From: Thermothielavioides terrestris NRRL 8126
Taxonomy: Eukaryota; Ascomycota; Sordariomycetes; Sordariales; Chaetomiaceae
DNA: 64,000 nt
Assembly (NCBI RefSeq): GCF_000226115.1
Contig: NC_016458.1
Coordinates: forward strand, 7,784,001 to 7,848,000
Direction: 5' to 3'
Shown here piece after piece: positions 1-11,604 of the stretch. The translations under genes were made by a program, and so were the position numbers. The notes beneath the pieces are model-generated. The model did no database searches, was not told where the DNA came from, and worked only from the letters and a program-made list of their open reading frames with translations. Position 1 is the stretch's first letter. Each line of letters begins with the position of its first letter.

Positions 1-111
1 GGGGTTTAGGTGAAGCTATATCATCAACCGCTATCTATTTAAATTGCTTCAATACGTTTAGATCGCTATAGATCACCTAGTTACACTACTTCTATTAATC
101 TTGGCCTCTCC

Positions 112-2293
112 TCAGCGTTTAGGAGCTAGGGAACTCGCTAGCTCCGCTACCTCTGCCCTCTACTTCGAACCTTCGTCAATACTACTCAATAGCTCTATCC
201 TAGAGCTAGATAATATACTAGAGTAGTACATAGCCTTCTTTATAGCCTTTTTCTGCTTTACCACTTAGTAGGCATTATAGACTTCTACAACGACGTCCCT
301 ATAGAAAGCCACTAGATCCGCACCCTTCTCTTTAAGGTAGTCCTAGTCTTTAATAGCTAGGAGCTTCTGAATTAGCGAGGCGATATCGTAGAATAGGAGC
401 TTACGCTTATTGCATAATCCTTAGGCAAAGAGATAGGCAAGGCTATATTGTAGGCGGATATCTATCTATATTTCGCTAACGATATCGAAGTATCGCTCTT
501 TAACTAGGCCCTACGCCTATTCTTTGTAGAAGGCCGAGATTCGTACTAAGGTAAACGCTATAAGAGAGCCAATTGTTGGTTTTTCCTAACCTTTGTTTCG
601 TAGTTCAAGGACTAGAAATAGGAGTAGCTCCTTATTGTAGTTCGAGCTGTTGCAACAAAAGCTATCTTCGACTAGCCGCCTATACTCGAGCTTCGGGTCT
701 TCCTCTATCGTTGGCTCCTAGAGGTAAATAAGGGTAAACCAATGGAAATACCTACTATTGAGCTAGCCCTTGATTATAGGATTAAGCTACTCTCGTATAA
801 AGATGTTATTCTTACTCTATTTATAACGATCTATAAAGTTCTATAATCCTTATAAACGTAGAGCCTAGACCTTCTCCTCTTCCTATTGCTACGTTTCCCT
901 AATCTCTAAAGTTCTATTGCCCTAACTAGCTTAGCTACTCTAGCTAGCCTAACTAGTATTATCGTCGTCTCAGTCGATAAGTGTCATCTAGCGAAGCTAG
1001 CTAGCTACTAGAGACGTATAAGGCTATTGCCTAGCTAGCTATCGCCGTTGACGCTTCTACTTTGCCTATTTCTCTATAGTACCTAGGTGGTCGAATACCT
1101 AATATAGCGCGAAGACAGTTGCTATACTATATACAATGCTCTTCCTAGTAGCTACCTCCAAATTGTATATCGCTCGTCTAAAGCGTTACTAAAGATCTAT
1201 AAGACTTAGACTCTTTAGTAGGCTAAATTGAACTACTTAAATAATATTAGATATATCTATTCCTATACTAAGCGAAATAGTCGTAAAGACAATATAGCAG
1301 TCAATATCGCTAACGAGGTCTTAGAAGATATAGTCTTTGTCGATATCCTATATATCTACGTTGTAACGCTAGATAACCTTCTAAGCGAATTCCTTTGAGA
1401 ACCTATACTTCTCCTAAGCGTAGCGATATAGAGCCTACCGAGCCTCGATTAGCTAGGGTTTACTATCGATATAGATAATAGTCTTCAAGATATTATAAAC
1501 ATAGCCAATAGATATACCCTCTAGCAAGTAAAATAAACGATAGAAGTCATTGATATATCTATAAACTAGTGGCTAGATAGCGATTAAGATCTCTAGTCGG
1601 TTTACCGATATATAGATGATCTTTAAACGCTAGAGATCGAACCCTATATACTTAAGGATATAGTCTTAGTTATCTTGATCTAACGTTGCTATATAGCTAA
1701 ACTATAGTACTCTATATAGTAGTAACGACTATAAGGTATAAAGATATATAAAGTCCTCCTAAAAGTCCCTCTATTTACCAACGACGTAGAGCTCGTCGAT
1801 CGTAAATAAGCTAAGCTTCTTATAGAACTTAGGGTCCCTTAAGGCAGCTTTGAACTTTAGGTTAATAGCCTACTTAGGGCTAAGTAGAATATATATATAA
1901 TCGCTATTGTATATACGCTTCTAGACTTCTAGCTCCTATCTATCTAGGTCAATATAATACTTAGGGGCTTAGGGGCTTAAGAGTAAGGAGACGAACCTTA
2001 AGGTATATATTAGCATCAATCTACACTAGATTGGAATCTTTGACCTTTTTAGCGATATCTTCGTGTTAATTTTCGCCTAGTTTAGTTAGAGGCATAATCT
2101 AAACTATAATAAGCTTTATAATAGCTAAGAATATATAGAGTATAGTACTCTTACTGTACCTAGTAGCTATAATAAGGACTATATTGTCCTTGCCGTATAC
2201 TAGGCGCCTTATAGCCTCGATTTGCCTATCCTATACACATTAGGCGCCTATTATTACATAGATAGTAGCGTTGATCTTATAATCAAGGTCCAT
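112..2293 (-). pseudogene. RIP-degraded RecQ-like DEAD-box helicase relic
   Basis: No intact reading frame exists here, but reading the minus strand through stops gives a recognisable helicase. A start-like ATG at 2293 is followed by a RecQ-type Q-motif region (RQIEAIRRLVYGKDN), a Walker A near 2140-2172 read as ATRYSKS, and motif Ia (IMPLTKLGE). Further on are a DEAD-like TIDELYVVGK at about 1785-1805, motif V (GIDISNI) near 1240-1290 and motif VI near 1171-1198. In the lesions seen, G to A changes turn Walker A glycines GGG/GGT into AGG/AGT and expected Trp/Gln codons into TAG/TAA. This is the TpG/CpA to TpA signature of repeat-induced point mutation. An indel near 1955-1985 shifts the frame. 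The C-terminal part ends near 112. RecQ-like helicases of this sort are known in fungi as subtelomeric (telomere-linked) or transposon-borne genes. Which of the two applies here is not determined. Confidence 0.8.
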
Positions 2294-4858
2294 TTTTATA
2301 CCCTCTGGGCTAACGTTCAATATAACGGTCGAGTCAGAGGGTGGAAAAACAGGCTCTGAGGATCGCCTAGAGGAGTACAACGTCGATATAAAATTTAATA
2401 GCGTTTAGCCCAGTAGTATAGAAATTGAGGGGGGGTCATCGGATAAGAAAAAGGCTATGCCTAACCCAAGGATTTACGTTGCCAGTTACTATCTAGGAAG
2501 ATACTGTAGCTCTATATATAAAAATAGGCTCATTAGAATCTCCTGTCAATGACGATCCTTAGACTGTAATTGCCATCGCGATACGATATATGGTGGTGGA
2601 GATATTAGCGAGTGATTGCATCACTTTTTTGCGGCTCCTATACAAAACCGTGCCCAACCCCCCCGATTCTAGAATTTTGTCCTTAGACCTCTTTCAAAGG
2701 CGTTCTCTGTAAAAAGTGGGCCAGGTTCTCAAAAGGGTCTAGCGGACAGCGTTATATACAAACTAGTATAGGATTACGTCTTGGCAGGCCTGGGCACGGG
2801 CCTCTCCCAGCCACAGGCCGGGAAAACAGAGAACGCAATGAAAGAGGTCTGAGGGCTGAGATAAGATTAACTATCCTCTTCCCCTCTGGGCTGCTCTTCA
2901 ACTTGCCCTTACCGTAAATGGCCGTGGCAGACCAGGGGCTCTTGCGGGAAAGTGGGGCAATACGCTTGTTTGGGTCAGCTAGCCCCGCTCACCGCTGCCC
3001 ATCTGATGAGAGCCCTCATCGGCCGAAACGGCGGTTCAGAAAAAAACATCGACTTCCTCCCACGTGCCTGGTGCCAGATGTGCACTAGTCAATTCAGGCG
3101 CATGCCAACCTCGCCCGGGTTCCGGTCTTGATCCTTCCTGCCTGATATCGGTTAACTTCCTGAGCGAGATACGCCGGAGCAGACGCCCAACGGAAGCCCG
3201 ATGTGAGTGGAACGCCAGCCGGTGCCCGACCCGAACTCGGGATCGCGAGCCTTTGAGGAACCAGCTACTGCGTCTGCTCTCGGAAATCCACCGTGTTGCT
3301 CACCGAAACAAGTGCTGCGTGGTCAGTATTCATAACGTATTTGCCGAGTGTTGCCTCTCTGCCCTGGATCCCAACAACAACTGGCAGCCTTGAATAATAC
3401 TGTCGCCTGCCCAGGCAAGGAAGATACGGAGCACACTCCTTGCATTCAACACTCAGGTGAATAACCAGCCGACTCAATCACAAAGACTCAGTACAGCCTG
3501 CATCCGCTGCGGCCATCCAGCCATCGCATTTCAGCCCTACCTCTCTCGCCTGGGGCCTGCTTGGGAAAAGCCCCGCGACCGCCGCAGCATTGATGCCCAA
3601 GGACAACCCGGCAAACACGCCGGGGCCAATCCTCAGGGCCCCAACATGCACAAAACAAGGCTGCATGCAGCAGAAGCACGCTGTCCAATGCACCTCGTCG
3701 TCCTGGAATGCAATGCGAAGATACCTATGTCCGGTGTATGTAAGGATGCTTGTCAGATCAAGATTGACGACCTAGATTCTCTGAAGAGATCGGCAAGCCC
3801 CAAGTCTCGCACACAATCACGTCTCGTATCCCAGGAGGTGAGTGCTTTGTAGGCCCGCAGCTGGCACTTTTATCTCGCATCAGAAGACACGAGCCCGAGA
3901 ACAGTCAATCAAGCATCTCCATCACGTCACCTCACTTGGCCCGCTTGCACCCCCAAGTCCCGACGACGCATCGTACGCATGTCTTAGGCATGCACTGGAG
4001 TCGTCCCTAGTCTTCACTACCGCTATTCAGTACGCACACATTTCAGCGGGGCTCTATGTGATAACTGGCTCTTGTTGATCAGGCCGGGGAGGAGGGAGAA
4101 GCGGGTGGGTTTCAGCAACTTGTATCACGGGTCCCGTCCCTGGAATGCAGTGCCTTGCCAAAAGTAATGCTGTGTCACACCGCATCCTCCTCTTCAGTAT
4201 CTCACTCACTCATGGCTCAACAACCACACTACATCAGGCTGTGTCACACCGCTTCCATCCCTCCTCTTCAGTAACTCCCTCACACATGGTTCAAGCACAC
4301 TACATCGCAGCAGTCACACACACACAAGCAAACTCGTCAACATCTCTCAACTTTTTCGCTTCATCATGCCAGAGTGAAGATTGTGTTGCTGTCTTCCGAC
4401 CTAAGTGCCGTATATGCCGCTAGCTATCCAGCCAGCGTTCTATCAATTCAACTCCCTTCCCTCAACCCTCCTCGGCCCCCCACACTCTCAAGATCCGCCC
4501 ATATATCGTCCCGTCGATTATGTAATCGAGCCGCTCTGATTGCTTCCCGCCTTTGTAACGCCAGATGAATGCGTCCCTCTCTCTTCCCGCTGATCTTTTG
4601 TACAGTATACATGAGCTCCTTTCGTCTTTCGTCGTCCGTTGTCCGTTGTCCGTCCCTTCTCAGCGAGTGGAACACGCTCCCTCCTCGGCTTCCTCATCCC
4701 CGTCCACCTGCCCGCACCGCCTAGGGCTGTTTGCGGTGGGTATGCAGTGCAGTCGAGTCAAGCTGTCGACGAGAGTTCGCCAGAAGACAACGGAGTCCAT
4801 TATGGTGATGAACCCCTCCAGCGCTGATTGTTGTCGTGCGTCTCCGTGATGGCGCTGC
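2294..4858. other. Gene-free stretch between helicase relic and Lon gene
   Basis: The AT-rich mutated composition continues to roughly 2.6 kb and then gives way to ordinary GC content. The short open frames at 3.0-4.8 kb overlap on both strands, lack recognisable motifs and look like chance. The end next to 4858 should contain the Lon 3' untranslated region. The only structure I can support is the 70-bp tandem duplication at 4169-4310. Confidence 0.5.
4169..4310. repeat. Tandem duplication of a ~70-bp unit
   Basis: Two adjacent copies each begin GCTGTGTCACACCGC. Both contain CCTCTTCAGTA about 20-25 bases later and end with ACTACATC plus a few bases. Copy 1 is about 4169-4237 and copy 2 about 4238-4310. 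The copies differ by scattered substitutions and small indels, so the duplication is not recent. No coding function is apparent. Confidence 0.75.
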
Positions 4859-7800
4859 CTAATCGCTCGTGTCGTCCTCGTCCGACTTCTCCTTCTCCTC
4901 CGCGTCCTTCTTGTTCCCGCAGGCCTTACACTTGTTGGCCTTCTCGCGGTCGAGATTGGGGAAGATGAGGTCAAAGACCTCCGAGTACCAGCTCGCCGGG
5001 CGGCCCTCGATGCCTTCTTTGATGTTCTGCGCGTGCCGTTAGCATCCTGCTGTTGAGCTGCCAGTAGATTGGTAGTGGTGGGGGTAATGATGGTGGTTGG
5101 GACGTGTAACGTACCTCAGGAAGCTCCAGCCAGTCGGACATGTTGTCCTGCGGGAAGATGATCATCTTGCAGCCCGCCCGCCGCGCCGCCACGGTCTTCT
5201 CCCTCAACCCCCCGATGCGGAGGACCTTGCCCGTCAGTGTCAGCTCGCCAGTCATTGCGACGGCAGGGTCGACCGGCGTATCCAGCGCGAGAGACAGGAG
5301 CGATGTAGCCATGGTAATGCCGGCCGATGGCCCGTCCTTCTGCACCGCACCCTCGGGTATGTGTACGTGGATCTTGGCCTTCTCGAGGAAGTGGTTGTCA
5401 GGGAACTCCTTGGCCATCAGCGACTTGGCGAACGAGTAGGCGATAGTCGAAGACTCCTTCATCACCGTCTTGAGGTTGCCCGTGATCTCGAGGGACGGCC
5501 GGCTTGAGGGCTTCAGCGCAGATTGGAGGATGGCTTCGACATACATGGCGGCGCCGCCCAGCTGGGTCCAGGCCAGACCCATGGTGACACCCGGCGGGGT
5601 GACATCATACAGCCTGTCGGAAGTGAAGATAGGGGGCCCGACATAGTCCTTGAGGTTGTCCTTGTCGATGACGACCTGCACACTCTCAGGGACCTTCAGC
5701 GGCACCCTAGGTGTTTCGGTGGTCTCCTTTTCGGTTGCTTGCTTGCCAGCCTCCGCCGTCTTGCCCTCCTTTTCCGACTCTTCAAGGGCAGCCTTGCCCT
5801 CGTCCGTGAGGGCCTTGGCCTCGGGTAGCGCCTCCTCGCCGAGGTCTTGAACGATCTTCAGCGCAGACTTCCGGTAGACCTTCTCGATCTGCTTCTTGAG
5901 GTTCCGCACACCAGCCTCCCTGCAATAAGACTTGATGAGCTCCTCGATCGCCGTCTTGGTCAACTGCACGTTAGCGTCCTTGAGCCCGGCCAGTTCCTGC
6001 GCCTGTGGCGCAAGGTACCTCTCCGCGATTGCCATCTTCTCATCCGAGACGTATCCGGACAGTCGGATGACCTCCATGCGGTCAAGGAGTGGCCGAGGAA
6101 TGGTGTCTGTCATGTTGGCTGTGCAGACGAAAAGCACCCGAGATAGATCGACCGGCACATCCATGTAGTGGTCGAGGAACGAGCTGTTCTGCTCAGGATC
6201 GAGTAGCTCAAGCAGCGCGGACGACGGATCTCCCTGGTACCCGCGCCCGATCTTGTCGATCTCGTCGATGAGGATCAGCGGGTTCTCCGTCTTGCATTTC
6301 TTCAAGGCCTGGATGACACGGCCAGGAAGCGCACCGACGTAGGTCCTGCGGTGGCCCTTGATCTCGGCAACGTCGGTAAGACCGCCAACGCTGAACCGAT
6401 AGTACTCGCGGTTGAGAGCACGAGCGATGGATTTGCCGATGCTCGTCTTGCCCACACCAGGAGGGCCGACAAAGCAAAGGATCTTGCCCTCTACGGTTCC
6501 GCGCAGCTTGCCGACGGCGATGAACTCCAGAATCCGGTCCTTGACATCCTTGAGGCCATAATGGTCCTCGTCCAAGACCTTCATCGCGTTCCGGATGTCG
6601 AAGTTCTCGGCACTGCGCTGTCCCCAGGGGATCTGCGTGAGCCAGTCCAGATAGTTCCGCGTCACGTTGAACTCTGATGCGGCTGGTTCCAGGTGTGCCA
6701 GCTTGTTGAGCTCCTCGTCGAAAACCTTGCGGACCGCTTCAGGCATGGCCAGCTTGTCGGCCTTCTCCTTGAACGTCTCCACCAGCTTGTCCTTGCCGTC
6801 CGACTCAATACCGAGCTCCCGCCGTATTCCCTTCATCTGCTCCATCAGCCAGTACTCGCGCTGCCGCTTCGTGATCTTGCTCTCCACATCCTTGGTGATC
6901 TTGGACTGGAGTTGGGCGTTGGCAAGCTCCTTCTTGAGCACCAAGAGCGCCTTGTGCATCCTGTCTTCGACGTTCAGGCTCTCCAAGACTTCTTGAAGCT
7001 CGGCAGGCTCGCCCGCAGAGACGGCCGCGGCAAAGTCTGCCAGCTTGGCAGGCTCGGACATGACGTTGCCGGCGGATTGACTGATGGAGAAGGTAGAGAT
7101 TTGGTCCCTGAACAGGCTGTTCATGCTGGCAACCTCCTTGAAGACGTTCACGATCTCGTTCGTAACGGCACGGATCACCTGGCTCTTGGGATCGTGGGGC
7201 TCTTCGACGAGGTTTTCGACGTTGGCGATGCTGACGGGGTACTTCTTCAAGAAGGACGTCACTTCGTACGTCTGCTTCTTGGGCGGCTCGGGCTTCGGTT
7301 CGACCGCGCTCTCTTCGAAGCTCGCAACCACGTCTCCCTTTTGTTCGGGTTCCTCTGCCACTTTAGGGATCGGCTCGGGGATGGGTTCCGCAGGCGGAGC
7401 GGCCTTCGCGGTATCGGCGGCTCCCGGAGGAATCAGCGAAGATAGCCGGATTCGTCGGTGAGGGTACAGGATCGCCGTAAGCCCGCCGCCCTCGCCACCC
7501 TGCGCGTTCATTGGGAATGCGCTGGTGACCTGGGCAAAGACACCGACATCGTAGACATCGTCCGGATTGCGGATGACGTCGTCATCGGCATTCTCGTCCT
7601 TGAACAGGAAAGCTCCGACATAGGGCTGGCCGCGCTTAAACATTTCGGTGATAGCGGCGGCGACGTTCGGGTCCTTGATCGTGATGGCCTTGTAGAAACC
7701 GGGGAAGAGCGGTCTCTTGGCGATAGGTATCGCCAGAACCTGGGGATAAATCTCCGGCACGACCGGCTTCGCAAGCGCCTTGTCGCCTCTCCGACCCCGT

Positions 7801-8234
7801 CTGCTGCCGCCACTGGAACCTGAATCGTCTCCGGATGACCCCGAGGAAGAACCACCGGCAGCACTGCCCCTCCCATCAGGTCCCTCGGGTGTGCTTTGCC
7901 CGTTACTACCGGAGGGAGCATCCGAACTTGAAGATTTGGACTTCGAAATCTCTTTCTCTTCAGCCTCCGCCTTTTCGAGGTTCGCTTTCTTCTCCTCCTC
8001 AGACAATGGTTCCACAGGGCCATCGAAAAAGCCTTCTTTCCGTTTCCCTAATGCGGTATACGTGGAGAAGCTAGAGCGTAATGATCTGCCTCTGGAGGCA
8101 TGCAGCAGCGGTGTCGCGCCATGTTGTCTCTGCCGTATTGTTGCCGGCACTGAGCACGCGCCCAGTCTTGACCGCGCGGGAAAGATGGAATTCGTCGGTG
8201 CAGGTAATCGGAGTAGGCGCAGTCGGGGAAGCAT
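4859..8234 (-). CDS. PIM1: Mitochondrial Lon protease (PIM1 type)
   Basis: ATP-dependent serine protease of the mitochondrial matrix that degrades misfolded proteins. Two exons, 8234-5115 and 5026-4859, are joined across an 88-nt intron (donor GTACGT, acceptor GCAG), giving 1,095 residues, close to yeast PIM1. The first 60 residues are rich in Arg/Ser/Ala, as expected of a matrix-targeting peptide, and are followed by an acidic, Ser/Gly-rich linker. The Lon N-domain spans about 160-480. Walker A GPPGVGKT is near 590-597 and Walker B LILIDEIDK follows. The proteolytic domain has KDGPSAG with catalytic Ser near 970 and the partner Lys (REKTV) near 1013, the 43-residue spacing typical of Lon. 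The last exon encodes a charged tail containing CKACGNKK. Translating without removing the intron gives a false C-terminus. Identification is firm. Confidence 0.97.
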
Positions 8235-9394
8235 CGTGGGCGGCGAGGGAGAGAGCCCTTGGATGCTTCGATTTCTGGTTTGTTGCAGGTTTTTGCACCA
8301 AGCGATCCAACTCGGCCTGCCCGAGACGGGCCTGGATCTCTAACTTATATGCAACCACGCTCGGCAAACAAAAAGGAAAGTGAGAAAATAATACAGAGAA
8401 TAAAACACGGATTACAGAGGAGGCGTGGTGGCCGTGGTCGGGTGATCAATGGCAGCTCCGGGGGAAGCTGGGAATGTCGGGGCCGATGGTGACGATGTCT
8501 GAATAATGCGACGGCCCGGATGTGGAGGACTAGCACGGTTTTCGGCGATGATGGAAGCTGCTGGCAGCCTGCAACAATTTTGGTTAGTTAACTCCGGAGA
8601 GCCATCTCGACAGGGGTCTTGGGTCGCCACAAAGCAGCGCGGACGCAAAGCTTCAGCTATGGTTTGTGGGCCAGGGGGTATGCGATACCTGTGGCCGAGC
8701 TGCTTGGCAACCGTCCCGTCATGTGCGCCAGCATGTATTGGTTGTAATTAGTATGTACAGTACGTTACGTCCATTACGAATTGCATGCTTTCCATCTTGC
8801 TCAGATGGAAGAGCTGACTGCAAACACAAAGAAGCCTGTTCTTCCTTTATTCCCAATGGTGTTTCGTCCTTTGGGCGTTATATCGATGACTCGGATAATT
8901 CCAGGTACATTGCATTCCTTCTCTTCATCGCATGGGCGTTTCCTTGTCCTCGGGTGAGCCTTATAGCCCTGCTCCCGCTCGCCTCGAGACTCGGTTTCCC
9001 CGCCCCCGCACTGCAAGGCTTCCGTCTGCTCTTTGTCTTCATGTGAATTGCCTCCACAGCATTCCGTAGACGCCAGCTGCATGTGCGCATTGCGGCTGTA
9101 CGTTCATCAGGTCGGCTTGAGATGCAAACGCTGAGGGCTCAGATCACATACGTATAATGAGCAACATTTTGTTCTTTCAACTCGTGCGTAAATGAGCAGA
9201 GTTTTTTTTTGATGCACATGCCGGACACCACGTCATCATTGCCATCCAGCTCACATTGTCGCCTTGTTGTCTTGAGCCCCAGCATTTCTGGTCTCTGCTC
9301 GCGTCCTCTTTTCAACACCAATCCTCCTTAGCAAGGTTTCAATGACCCAGCAAAACAAATACAGTCAATATCGTTATTTTTCTTCTCCCTCATC
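8235..9394. promoter_or_regulatory. Divergent intergenic region, Lon / small charged protein
   Basis: This 1.16-kb stretch separates two divergently transcribed genes, so it should contain both promoters and both 5' leaders. The short frames in it overlap on both strands, have no recognisable motifs and are not called. I see no tRNA, repeat or clear heat-shock element cluster. Confidence 0.4.
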
Positions 9395-10003
9395 ATGGCA
9401 CCCAAATCCAAGGACGACATCGCATCCAGCATCGCCAAGTTGTCGCTGAAAACCGCCGAACTCGACAAAACCGCGGCGGCAACCTCCCAACCGCGCCGCC
9501 CAGGACCGCAGAAGAAGAGCAGCCCCGTCGCGGACAGCTGGGAGGACGAAGCCGACGACGACAGCGACGCAGTCGCCTCAGACGCAGAGGCCACGCCCGT
9601 CGCCAGCACCAGCACCGCCGGCATCGCCGCCCCGCCACCAACCCCCCTGTCGCCCGTCGCCAGCACCACGAAGCGGCCACTCTCGCCCTCCGCTCTCTCA
9701 CCAGCGCCGGGCTTCGGCAACACCCCCCCCTTCGACGGCTCAGGCGCCGCCCCGCCGCCGCCTGCGGGCAGGCAATCGGCCGCGGAGGGCCCGACCAGGC
9801 GGCCCGAGAAGACGGACGCGGTCGCGCAGCGCATGATCGCGAGCGCGCTGGGTATGCGGGCGCCCAAGCGGACGGAGGAGCAGAAGGCGTACGATAGGGC
9901 CGTGCGCGAGAAGGAGCGCAAAAAGCGCGAGGAGGAGAAGGAGAAGGAGCGGAAGCGGGAGGAGGAGATCGCCAAGGCGAGGCAGGCGATATGGGACGAC
10001 TGA
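9395..10003 (+). CDS. Small charged protein of unknown function
   Basis: Intronless 202-residue reading frame; ATG at 9395 is the first in frame. Three zones are visible. The N-terminus contains SIAKLSLKTAELDK, followed by DSWEDEADDDSD. The middle, about 60-135, is a Pro/Ala/Ser/Thr-rich disordered linker. The C-terminus from about 135 (ALGMRAPKRTEEQKAYDR) runs into a dense Lys/Glu/Arg helix ending ARQAIWDD, a likely single alpha-helix or coiled coil. The structured ends and codon bias argue for a real gene. I do not recognise a named family. It is convergent with RRG7. Confidence 0.7.
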   Translation: MAPKSKDDIASSIAKLSLKTAELDKTAAATSQPRRPGPQKKSSPVADSWEDEADDDSDAVASDAEATPVASTSTAGIAAPPPTPLSPVASTTKRPLSPSALSPAPGFGNTPPFDGSGAAPPPPAGRQSAAEGPTRRPEKTDAVAQRMIASALGMRAPKRTEEQKAYDRAVREKERKKREEEKEKERKREEEIAKARQAIWDD

Positions 10004-10408
10004 GCCGGCGCGTTGGGCGATCTGCCGTTTTGGAAAGGTGCTGCTTGGGTCAGGATACGTCGTTGGATAAACTGGGATCGGACTCCTATGATTTGGTCGA
10101 TCTTATTGGTAATTCTTGTGTCGATATAGTCCCAAGACTTGTCTCCTGGCGACAGGGCTTTCCTCGGAGCGAGCCGCTTTCTTGCAGCCACCGACACGTT
10201 GTGTTTAGCCTTGGTTATGCCCTGAGCTGCCAAGTCAGCAAGTAGGAACGGTATAAAACGAGACAATGAGCTTTACGTGACTCTTACCACCGCAAGGTAG
10301 TCGTGGGTCGTCGCGTCCCAGTCTGGAGTCGCCTCCAAGCGTTACCTCTAACCCCGTGCGGCCGTGACCACCGATTCATCGCTGATGGCACACATCCCCT
10401 AGCCACCC
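10004..10408. other. Convergent 3' intergenic region
   Basis: This region lies between the stop codons of two convergent genes and should hold both 3' untranslated regions. The frame at 10284-10766 on the minus strand is a shadow of RRG7. No repeat or RNA gene seen. Confidence 0.4.
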
Positions 10409-11275
10409 TCACCCATCTGCCGCTTCCCCCTCCACGAAGGGCAAATTCCTTCCTCTCCAGGTCAACACCAGCTCTTTCTCCCCATCCAACGCGTATCTCG
10501 TCCCCACGCCCAAGCCTTCCAGCCCCTCCTCCTCCGCCCTCCGATTCCACAGGAACTGCTCCACCTTCCCGGCCCTCGAGCAGGCCACAAAGCCCATCGG
10601 CCACCGGCTCCGCCCCAGCGCCTCCCGGATCCCCCTCGTCGCGGGCTTCTCTGCAACCAGCAGCCCCACGACCCCGGTCCGGCCCCGCCACCCCGCCGGC
10701 GCGGCCGCGAACGCGCCCTCCAGCTCCCGCACCAGGTGCGGCCCGGGCCGCTGCACCGCCTTGCACTGCGCCAGCACCCGCAGCTGGACCGTGTGGTGTT
10801 GTTGTCGCGCTGGGTCGGTGGGCACGGGCGTGGGGAGCGACCAGGTGCCCAGCAGGTCGATGCCGGCGTCGGCGACGCCGCCGACGCGGCGGAGGGAGAG
10901 GCCGTAGCGTGCGAGCGCGAGGCTGGCCGTGTACTCGTAGTGCGTGCCGACGTAGACGGTCGAGGTCGGGGAGAGGTTGGTGCGCGCGGCGTGGGCGAGG
11001 AAGGAGCGAAGGTCGGTGTGGTGCGGGGAGGGCGCCGAGGGGTAGACTAGGGGCGGTTGGGTGGGTGTTGAGTTTGCTGCTGGGGGTGAGGCTGGGGAAT
11101 CAGAATTGGGGGCAACTTCGGGTTGGGGGTTATGTTGTTGTTGTGTGAGCTGCGTGGCATCGGCTTGCGAGGACTCGGGGGTGGGCCCGGCGGATGCGGC
11201 CGTCAAGATGGAGCGTCGGACAGCGGGGTGGGTAGATCGGGGGCCGGCAAGCCCACGAAAAAGACAGACGCGCAT
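10409..11275 (-). CDS. RRG7: RRG7-like mitochondrial protein (DUF2034)
   Basis: Intronless, 288 residues, starting at ATG 11275 with an Arg-rich, acid-free leader that fits mitochondrial import. A Pro/Ser/Gln-rich linker covers about 30-85. The conserved domain then follows: VYVGTHYEYTASLALARYG, RRVGGVADAGIDLLG and VLAQCKA. These residues (Glu of HYEY, Asp of AGIDLL, Gln-x-Lys of QCKA) match the PD-(D/E)XK nuclease-like core reported for the Required for Respiratory Growth 7 family. In yeast RRG7 is needed for respiratory growth; its substrate is not established. The C-terminus contains GFVACSRAGKVEQFLWN. Family assignment rests on motif order and localisation signal. Confidence 0.85.
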   Translation of the reverse strand: MRVCLFRGLAGPRSTHPAVRRSILTAASAGPTPESSQADATQLTQQQHNPQPEVAPNSDSPASPPAANSTPTQPPLVYPSAPSPHHTDLRSFLAHAARTNLSPTSTVYVGTHYEYTASLALARYGLSLRRVGGVADAGIDLLGTWSLPTPVPTDPARQQHHTVQLRVLAQCKAVQRPGPHLVRELEGAFAAAPAGWRGRTGVVGLLVAEKPATRGIREALGRSRWPMGFVACSRAGKVEQFLWNRRAEEEGLEGLGVGTRYALDGEKELVLTWRGRNLPFVEGEAADG

Positions 11276-11604
11276 CCTGAAGACCGTACACTATTCTGCT
11301 CTGGAAAGATGAGAGCCAGACATCATGAGCGATGGGGCCCTTGGAATCGGTTGCCAAAACGGATAATGTTAACTAATCCTTGCCTGCCGGATTGGCCATT
11401 CAGCGCTGCTGGGTTAACGTTAAAGCTTCCAGGTTCGTGCAAGGTGGAGCCTTATCTTATCGCGAACTCGTCCAACTTGAATCGCAACCACCAAGGTTCC
11501 TTCAACAAAGCTCCTTGCTGCTGTTGTTAACCTTCTCCCACTGAGGTTCCCTCATGCATGAACTTCGGTAGCGCTTCAGCGAGTTCAATACCGTCCTCCT
11601 CGAT
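11276..11604. promoter_or_regulatory. Divergent region RRG7 / MED21
   Basis: This 329-bp region lies between divergent start codons and presumably contains both promoters. It includes GTTAAC/TAACGT-type A+T stretches around 11367-11420. No gene is seen. Confidence 0.4.

Noticed and set aside
4971..5114. C-terminal tail of Lon as read without splicing
   Set aside because: It translates the 88-nt intron; splicing restores a tail with CKACGNKK and a stop at 4859.
6693..7445. 250-codon plus-strand frame antisense to Lon
   Set aside because: A shadow frame caused by third-position GC bias in the Lon coding sequence.
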